A stretch of DNA of 10,115 nucleotides. Source: Candidatus Omnitrophota bacterium (GTDB lineage Bacteria; Omnitrophota; Gorgyraeia; Gygaellales; Profunditerraquicolaceae). The notes below the pieces were generated by a model, which saw nothing but the letters and a program-made list of their open reading frames with translations, was not told where the DNA came from and made no database searches. Within the stretch, counting starts at the first letter, position 1. Each line of letters opens with the position of its first letter. Shown piece after piece: positions 7,252-10,115 of this stretch. Position numbers and translations under genes: made by a program. The stretch covers positions 1-10,115 of the forward strand of contig JAUYEC010000020.1 in assembly GCA_030691585.1 (NCBI GenBank), in the 5' to 3' direction.

Positions 7252-7731
7252 ATGGGTAAACAAGCAAGGGCGATAGTGGATCTAAGCCTTAAAGATCTCA
7301 TCAAGGATTTGAATAAGGCCTATTGCGATGAATGGTTGGCGTTTTACCTTTATTGGTACATGGCGCAGATCGTTTCCGGCCGCGCTTATGAAGATATCCA
7401 GGAATTCCTGCAGAAGCTGGCCAAAGACGAGTTGGAACACGCAGGCGAAGTGGCAGACCTGATCATCAAATTAGGCGATGTGCCTACGGCAAACCCGATG
7501 GAGCTTGAGAAGCACGCCAATGCCCCGTACTTAATGCCGCCCAAGAATACCGCGGATATTAACCGCATAATCCGTATTGTTACCGAAGCGGAAGCGGGTG
7601 CAATTGATGTGTACAATAAGATCGCCAAAAAGACGCTAGGTAAGGATAATGTTACGTATCAATTGGTAACGCATATTCTCTCCGAAGAAGTTGAGCATGA
7701 GGAGATGTTTGAGAACCTGTTAGAGAGATAA
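7252..7731 (+). CDS. Ferritin-like diiron protein, Dps-like (DPSL)/bacterioferritin type
   Basis: This is a 159-aa four-helix ferritin-like protein. It has two ExxH motifs, DELEHA (Glu60, His63) and SEEVEHEEM (Glu146, His149), plus Glu27 (CDEW) and Glu112/Glu114 (TEAEAGAIDVY), a complete bacterioferritin-type diiron set. The second half (AGAIDVYNKIAKKTLGKDN to VEHEEMFENLL) resembles archaeal and bacterial Dps-like proteins, which form cages that use peroxide to oxidise iron. From memory, DPSL proteins carry a cysteine pair next to the site; the matching places here appear to be Ala (HANAPY and EAEAGAI), and the only cysteine is Cys25. AGGGGAGGG (7235-7243) is a strong ribosome site. No own promoter was seen, so read-through from the oxidoreductase operon is likely, giving oxidant protection beside oxygen-sensitive FeS enzymes. 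Confidence 0.8.
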   Translation: MGKQARAIVDLSLKDLIKDLNKAYCDEWLAFYLYWYMAQIVSGRAYEDIQEFLQKLAKDELEHAGEVADLIIKLGDVPTANPMELEKHANAPYLMPPKNTADINRIIRIVTEAEAGAIDVYNKIAKKTLGKDNVTYQLVTHILSEEVEHEEMFENLLER

Positions 7732-7734
7732 ATA

Positions 7735-7857
7735 AATCGGTAACGGTAACGAAGCCCGTATCGTCGTCCGTCTTTCGTATTCCGTATTCCGTAGTTTAAC
7801 GAAATACGAACGACGGAAGACGAACGACGAAACACGAAACGGGTATCGTAACCGATT
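7735..7857. repeat. Long imperfect CGTC/CCGT-rich inverted repeat
   Basis: The ends AATCGGT (7735-7741) and ACCGATT (7851-7857) are perfectly complementary. Between them the left half is built of TCGT/CCGT steps and the right half of their complements (ACGA/ACGG), so the whole 123 nt can fold into one long imperfect hairpin with its tip near 7796. It fills almost all of the gap between the ferritin-like and ferredoxin genes. A related element lies at 9632-9717. Confidence 0.75.
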
Positions 7858-7890
7858 GACGTAACCATGTTAACAGGAGGTTGTTAAGAA

Positions 7891-8073
7891 ATGGCAAAGG
7901 TAACTGTAGATGCATCAACGTGTGTTGGCTGCGGCTTGTGCGAACAGGTTAGCCCGGAAATCTTTAAGGTTGAGGGCGACGGCATAGCCCATATCATTGC
8001 CCAGCCCGGTGCTTCCAGCAACGTCCAGGAAGCGGCTGACCAGTGTCCGGTCAACGCGATCAAAGTAAGCTAA
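7891..8073 (+). CDS. Single-cluster [4Fe-4S] ferredoxin
   Basis: This is a 60-aa ferredoxin with CVGCGLC (Cys11, 14, 17) and a remote Cys52 in DQCPVNAI, the ligand set of Thermotoga/Pyrococcus/Desulfovibrio-type monocluster ferredoxins. Acidic residues are spread across it. The two cysteines that form a disulfide in the Thermotoga maritima protein are absent: the position after Cys17 is VSPEIF with Ser21, and the middle loop has no Cys. AGGAGG (7875-7880) precedes ATG 7891 by 10 nt. Its place downstream of the oxidoreductase genes makes it a likely cytoplasmic electron acceptor of that complex, but this is inference from position. Confidence 0.92.
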   Translation: MAKVTVDASTCVGCGLCEQVSPEIFKVEGDGIAHIIAQPGASSNVQEAADQCPVNAIKVS

Positions 8074-8079
8074 GAAAAA

Positions 8080-8110
8080 TGTAGGGGCGGGTTTCAAACC
8101 CGCCCCTACA
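8080..8110. repeat. 31-nt palindromic repeat, GGGGCGGG flavour (possible terminator)
   Basis: Same 15-nt arms as the copy at 7178 but with central C. It begins 7 nt after the ferredoxin stop. AAATTTTT follows it and AAAAAT precedes it, so on the + strand it resembles an intrinsic terminator. Confidence 0.88.
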
Positions 8111-8124
8111 AATTTTTGGCATTA

Positions 8125-8154
8125 TGTAGGGACAGGTTTAAAACCTGTCCCTAC
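8125..8154. repeat. 31-nt-family palindrome, GGGACAGG flavour, one end base lost
   Basis: Left arm TGTAGGGACAGGTTT, central A, and right arm AAACCTGTCCCTAC; the final A is G at 8155. It lies 6 nt from the stop codon of the minus-strand chaperone gene, so with the copy at 8080 it fills the gap between two convergent genes. Confidence 0.87.
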
Positions 8155-8160
8155 GTCTTT

Positions 8161-9564
8161 TTACGCCTTCCGCTTTAATTCCTCGACAAAATTGTTGAAA
8201 TATTCCTGCTTTTTCTGCAGAAGGACCTTCCGGGAGAAATCCTGCTTTTCCGCGGCAAACTTGTTTTCATCAAAAGGGGCGCGGTATTTTACTTTGATGA
8301 TGTAGAAGCCCGAAGGCAGGGTGATCACCGGGCTGAACTGGCCGTCATTCAATTTTGAAGCGGCTTCAAAGAATACGTCTGAGCCGCCGATATTGTCAAT
8401 ATAACTGCCGTACTTGAATAAAGCCGTTGTCCCGCTCTTCAAGCCGCAGGCATCGGCTATTTTTTCAAAAGCGGGCGTTTTGGGATCCGTCTTATATGCT
8501 TCCTCTAATTTCTTGAGGCAGTCATCGATCTTTGCCCTGGCAAGCTCCTCGCCTTTACTTCTGATAAAAGCCTCTTTTACTTCGGATTTAATCGTTTCAA
8601 ACTCGGGGACATAGGGTTCTTTTCTTTCCTTGAGCATCAGGATGTAATAATATTTATCCAGGCGCAGGGGCGCGCAATATTGGCCTGTTTTAAGCCTTGA
8701 GACCAGTTCAATTATCTGGTTTGACCAGCCAATACCCGGTATAGGGCCGGTTTGGGTGAATAAACCGGTATCTTTGACGGAGAGATCCAGGCTTTTGGCG
8801 GTTTTCTGCAGATCATTTTTTTTAGCCAGCAGGAGCGCCGCCTTTTTTATCTGGCTTTCGTCTTCCGTGGAAATATAGCTCAGCTCAAAAGAAAGCGGCT
8901 TTTTAAAATCCAGGGAGTTCGATCTAAAGTATTCTTTGAGCTCGTCATCGGTTACGGTAACGGCCTTGCTGAATTCCGCAGGAACGGCGGCAATATAAGA
9001 CAGGGAGAGTTGTTCATTTGTCCGAAGATATTCGGCCCGGGCCTCCTCGTCGGTAGCGTTTACTCCGGAGGTGACTTCGTCGTAGAGCCTTTTAATCATG
9101 ATGTCCTGGCGGACCTCTTCTTCGAAGACGCGCGGCAGCGTGCGAAAGCTGTATTCCAACATCTGGGTGTAGATGTGGTTGTTAAATTGGCCGTTACGCT
9201 GGAAAAAAGGGTAATTTTCAATGGTTTCAATTACCTCTTTGTCGCTGGCGGTCATCCCGCGGCGTGCGGCCTCGTGTAAAAGCATCAGGCGTACCCAGGC
9301 CTGCGCTTCGAGGTTGAGGTATTTCTGCGCCTGGGGCAGATTGTCGCCGAATTGGATGACTACCTGATTTTTGACGGCATCCAGCGCGTCTTTAAACTCC
9401 AGCTGGGATATCTTTTTGCCGAAAAGCCTGCCGGCAAACGCGGATTTTTGCTTGTCACCGACAAGGGAGCCGGCGCCCCAAAGCACGAATGCCGGCACAA
9501 TGATCGCTGCCAGCACGACCCATACTTTCTTGGCTGTTTTTTTATTGCGTAATTGTTTGAGCAT
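8161..9564 (-). CDS. Membrane-anchored PpiD/SurA-like periplasmic foldase
   Basis: This 467-aa protein has a Lys/Arg-rich start (KQLRNKKTAKK), one membrane segment at about residues 14-36, and a periplasmic body. The body opens with a SurA_N/PpiD-type chaperone domain: GKKISQLEFKDAL, then YPFFQRNGQFNNHIYTQML and FEEEVRQDIMIKRLYDEV match PpiD layout closely. A parvulin-like module covers about residues 215-320 (GLFTQTGPIPGIGWSNQI to YYYILMLKERKEPYVPEF); it is poorly conserved and may not be an active isomerase. A second such region may lie near 370-440 (SPVITLPSGFYIIKVKYR). E. coli PpiD is longer (623 aa). The role is likely folding of exported proteins at the outer face of the inner membrane. 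ATG at 9564 has GGAGG 10 nt upstream and its own promoter. It converges on the ferredoxin gene. Confidence 0.85.
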   Translation of the reverse strand: MLKQLRNKKTAKKVWVVLAAIIVPAFVLWGAGSLVGDKQKSAFAGRLFGKKISQLEFKDALDAVKNQVVIQFGDNLPQAQKYLNLEAQAWVRLMLLHEAARRGMTASDKEVIETIENYPFFQRNGQFNNHIYTQMLEYSFRTLPRVFEEEVRQDIMIKRLYDEVTSGVNATDEEARAEYLRTNEQLSLSYIAAVPAEFSKAVTVTDDELKEYFRSNSLDFKKPLSFELSYISTEDESQIKKAALLLAKKNDLQKTAKSLDLSVKDTGLFTQTGPIPGIGWSNQIIELVSRLKTGQYCAPLRLDKYYYILMLKERKEPYVPEFETIKSEVKEAFIRSKGEELARAKIDDCLKKLEEAYKTDPKTPAFEKIADACGLKSGTTALFKYGSYIDNIGGSDVFFEAASKLNDGQFSPVITLPSGFYIIKVKYRAPFDENKFAAEKQDFSRKVLLQKKQEYFNNFVEELKRKA

Positions 9565-9596
9565 GACCTGTGTTCCTCCGTGGTTGTTAAAGTCAT

Positions 9597-9625
9597 ATTA
9601 TAACCGTAGGAACTCGATATTGCAA
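9597..9625 (-). promoter_or_regulatory. Promoter of the PpiD-like gene
   Basis: On the minus strand TTGCAA (9625-9620) and a perfect TATAAT (9602-9597) are spaced by 17 nt. The start would be near 9590, giving a leader of about 26 nt with GGAGG at 9579-9575. Confidence 0.7.
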
Positions 9626-9631
9626 TAGTTA

Positions 9632-9717
9632 AGTCCGTCTTCCGTCGACCGTCTTCCGTAGTCCGCACTCCGTAAATTATATTACGAAAAACGGACGACG
9701 AACGACGAACGACGAAA
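9632..9717. repeat. CGTC/CCGT-rich inverted repeat, second copy
   Basis: The left half is made of TCCGTCTTCCGTCG-like steps and the right half of ACGGACGACGAACGACGAA-like steps. The tip is ATTATA (9677-9682) flanked by perfectly complementary CGTAA and TTACG. The arms differ in length, so the fold is imperfect. It lies between the divergent promoters of the PpiD-like gene and thi4, and is clearly related in word content to the element at 7735-7857. Confidence 0.7.
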
Positions 9718-9720
9718 AGC

Positions 9721-9750
9721 TTGACATATATTTATTCTATGTTCTAATAT
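9721..9750 (+). promoter_or_regulatory. Promoter of the TPP riboswitch/thi4 transcript
   Basis: A perfect TTGACA (9721-9726) is followed after 18 nt by TAATAT (9745-9750), a 4/6 match to TATAAT. The start would fall at about 9757, at the 5' edge of the riboswitch. Confidence 0.6.
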
Positions 9751-9755
9751 TAACG

Positions 9756-9978
9756 ATAAGAAGCGGGGAGGTCGTGTAAGCGGCCTGAGAGTTCCGCGCA
9801 GCAAGTGGATTACCCGATGAACCTGATTCCTCCTACGCCCTTTGATGGGCCGTTAAGAGCTGCGGCGGGCTACGGAGGACTCTTCGACGCGCATCAGAGA
9901 TGTTACGTGTCTAGGGAAGCGCGAAGAAGGGCTGGATAATGCCAGCGGAGGGAAAGGAGGTATGGATGTTTTTCTTAT
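9756..9978 (+). promoter_or_regulatory. TPP riboswitch (thi-box) with a 104-nt insertion next to P5
   Basis: All conserved TPP-aptamer blocks are present in order. P2 is CGGGG (9764-9768) with ACCCG (9812-9816). P3 is GGTCG (9770-9774) with CGGCC (9781-9785). CTGAGA follows at 9785-9790. An optional stem is TCCGC (9793-9797) with GTGGA (9805-9809). GAACCTGAT at 9819-9827 gives the P4 5' strand, CTGG-ATAATG-CCAG (9932-9945) is P5/L5, and CGGAGGGA (9946-9953) closes P4. In ordinary thi-boxes CCTGAT is directly joined to CTGG; here 9828-9931 intervene. A P1-like pairing joins ATAAGAAG (9756-9763) to TTTCTTAT (9971-9978), though 17 nt separate its 3' strand from P4. TPP binding would repress thi4, consistent with the intrinsic terminator just downstream. 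Confidence 0.9.
9828..9931 (+). other. Two-hairpin insert inside the TPP aptamer
   Basis: Hairpin A (9828-9879) is closed by TCCTCC (9828-9833) with GGAGGA (9874-9879). Inside, GCCC (9837-9840) pairs with GGGC (9867-9870) and GCCG (9849-9852) with CGGC (9863-9866). Hairpin B (9880-9931) is closed by CTCTTC (9880-9885) with GAAGGG (9926-9931). Then comes a GA/AA internal loop and CGCGC (9888-9892) with GCGCG (9919-9923). Each is 52 nt, they abut without a gap, and both enclose 26 nt. I recognise no known aptamer or ribozyme in either. Confidence 0.7.
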
Positions 9979-9979
9979 G

Positions 9980-10008
9980 ACCCTTATGCACCTGGCGTAA
10001 GGGTTTTT
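9980..10008 (+). terminator. Intrinsic terminator of the TPP riboswitch
   Basis: ACCCTTATGC (9980-9989) pairs fully with GCGTAAGGGT (9995-10004), with one T-G pair and loop ACCTG, and is followed by a T-run ending at 10008. It sits between the aptamer and thi4, the position of a transcription-attenuating expression platform. Confidence 0.88.
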
Positions 10009-10033
10009 ATTTGTCAAAAAAAAGGAGAAAAAT

Positions 10034-10115
10034 ATGTTTGCCAAAATTTCAGAAGCCCAGATAAGCCGGGCGATTGTCGGTGAGTTTACCAAGTGGTTTG
10101 ACGAATATATCACAT
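10034..10115 (+). CDS. thi4: Thi4-type thiazole synthase, N-terminal part (3' truncated by window)
   Basis: The first 27 codons are visible. They read MFAKISEAQISRAIVGEFTK and then WFDEYIT, which matches the N-terminus of archaeal and bacterial Thi4 proteins (EVKISRAIV..F...LLEY type, just before the FAD/NAD-binding GAGPSG motif). Thi4 makes the thiazole half of thiamine from NAD, glycine and a sulfur source. The TPP riboswitch and terminator directly upstream support a thiamine-pathway gene strongly. AAAGGAG (10021-10027) precedes ATG 10034 by 6 nt. Whether the enzyme uses its own Cys (suicide type) or free sulfide (His type) is decided by a residue beyond the window. The identification relies on a short segment plus regulatory context. 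Confidence 0.8.
   Translation, partial: MFAKISEAQISRAIVGEFTKWFDEYIT

Noticed and set aside
7735..7857. Small RNA or protein gene in the CGTC/CCGT inverted repeat
   Set aside because: There is no promoter or codon structure of its own; its pattern is explained as an inverted repeat.
7856..7885. Promoter for the ferredoxin gene starting at TTGACG
   Set aside because: No acceptable -10 hexamer is found at 16-18 nt spacing; the region is the ribosome site.
4250..8154. CRISPR array made of the 31-nt palindromes
   Set aside because: Copies are far apart, separated by genes, and lack regular spacers.
9837..9870. Kink-turn inside hairpin A (GCCC-TTT-GAT pattern)
   Set aside because: The opposite strand lacks the GA needed for the tandem sheared pairs.
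9828..9931. Small self-cleaving ribozyme or cobalamin-type aptamer in the insert
   Set aside because: I could find no hammerhead, HDV-like or B12-box conserved core in it.
9764..9953. Two tandem TPP riboswitches
   Set aside because: There is only one CTGAGA block and one CTGG-ATAATG-CCAG block; the extra length is an insert within a single aptamer, not a second copy.
9853..10113. Minus-strand open frame of 86 aa across the riboswitch and thi4 start
   Set aside because: It covers a structured RNA and the thi4 start and shows no protein-like motif; a shadow frame.

Overview
The window reads as chromosomal DNA of an anaerobic, probably Gram-negative bacterium of moderate G+C content. This rests on three things: a four-subunit 2-oxoacid:ferredoxin oxidoreductase with a small ferredoxin, an archaeal-like Thi4 thiazole synthase under a TPP riboswitch, and a PpiD/SurA-type periplasmic foldase. 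The many small palindromes and the gene mix would fit a little-cultured lineage such as Omnitrophota, but nothing here fixes the phylum.

Region 1 (1-4138, + strand) is the tail of a tightly packed molybdenum/tungsten operon. It holds the 3' end of a molybdate/tungstate-type ABC ATPase, then moeA, moaA, moaC, a stand-alone MOSC-domain gene and mogA/moaB. Every junction is a short overlap (14, 16, 4, 8 and 8 bp), so translational coupling is likely. Together they cover import of the oxyanion, the first pterin steps (MoaA, MoaC), adenylation (MogA) and metal insertion (MoeA). Molybdopterin synthase (moaD/moaE) is not in the window.

Region 2 (4139-7153) begins with a near-consensus sigma70 promoter and a 5' leader with two palindromes. 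It then carries genes for the gamma, delta, alpha and beta subunits of a pyruvate-type 2-oxoacid:ferredoxin oxidoreductase. Region 3 (7154-8160) holds a Dps-like/bacterioferritin-like diiron protein and a single-cluster [4Fe-4S] ferredoxin, separated by palindromic spacers. The ferredoxin is a plausible electron acceptor for the oxidoreductase. Two strong palindromes fill the gap before the convergent gene.

Region 4 (8161-9602, - strand) is a membrane-anchored PpiD/SurA-like chaperone gene with its own promoter. Region 5 (9603-10115) is a divergent intergenic region with a long inverted repeat, a promoter, a TPP riboswitch, an intrinsic terminator and the start of thi4.

The most unusual element is the TPP riboswitch. 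Its conserved core is intact, but exactly 104 nt are inserted between the P4 5' strand and P5. The insert folds on paper into two abutting hairpins of 52 nt each. Second in interest is a family of 31-nt palindromes (15-bp arms, one central base) in two sequence flavours with compensated arm changes. A second family of long CGTC/CCGT-rich inverted repeats is present in two copies.
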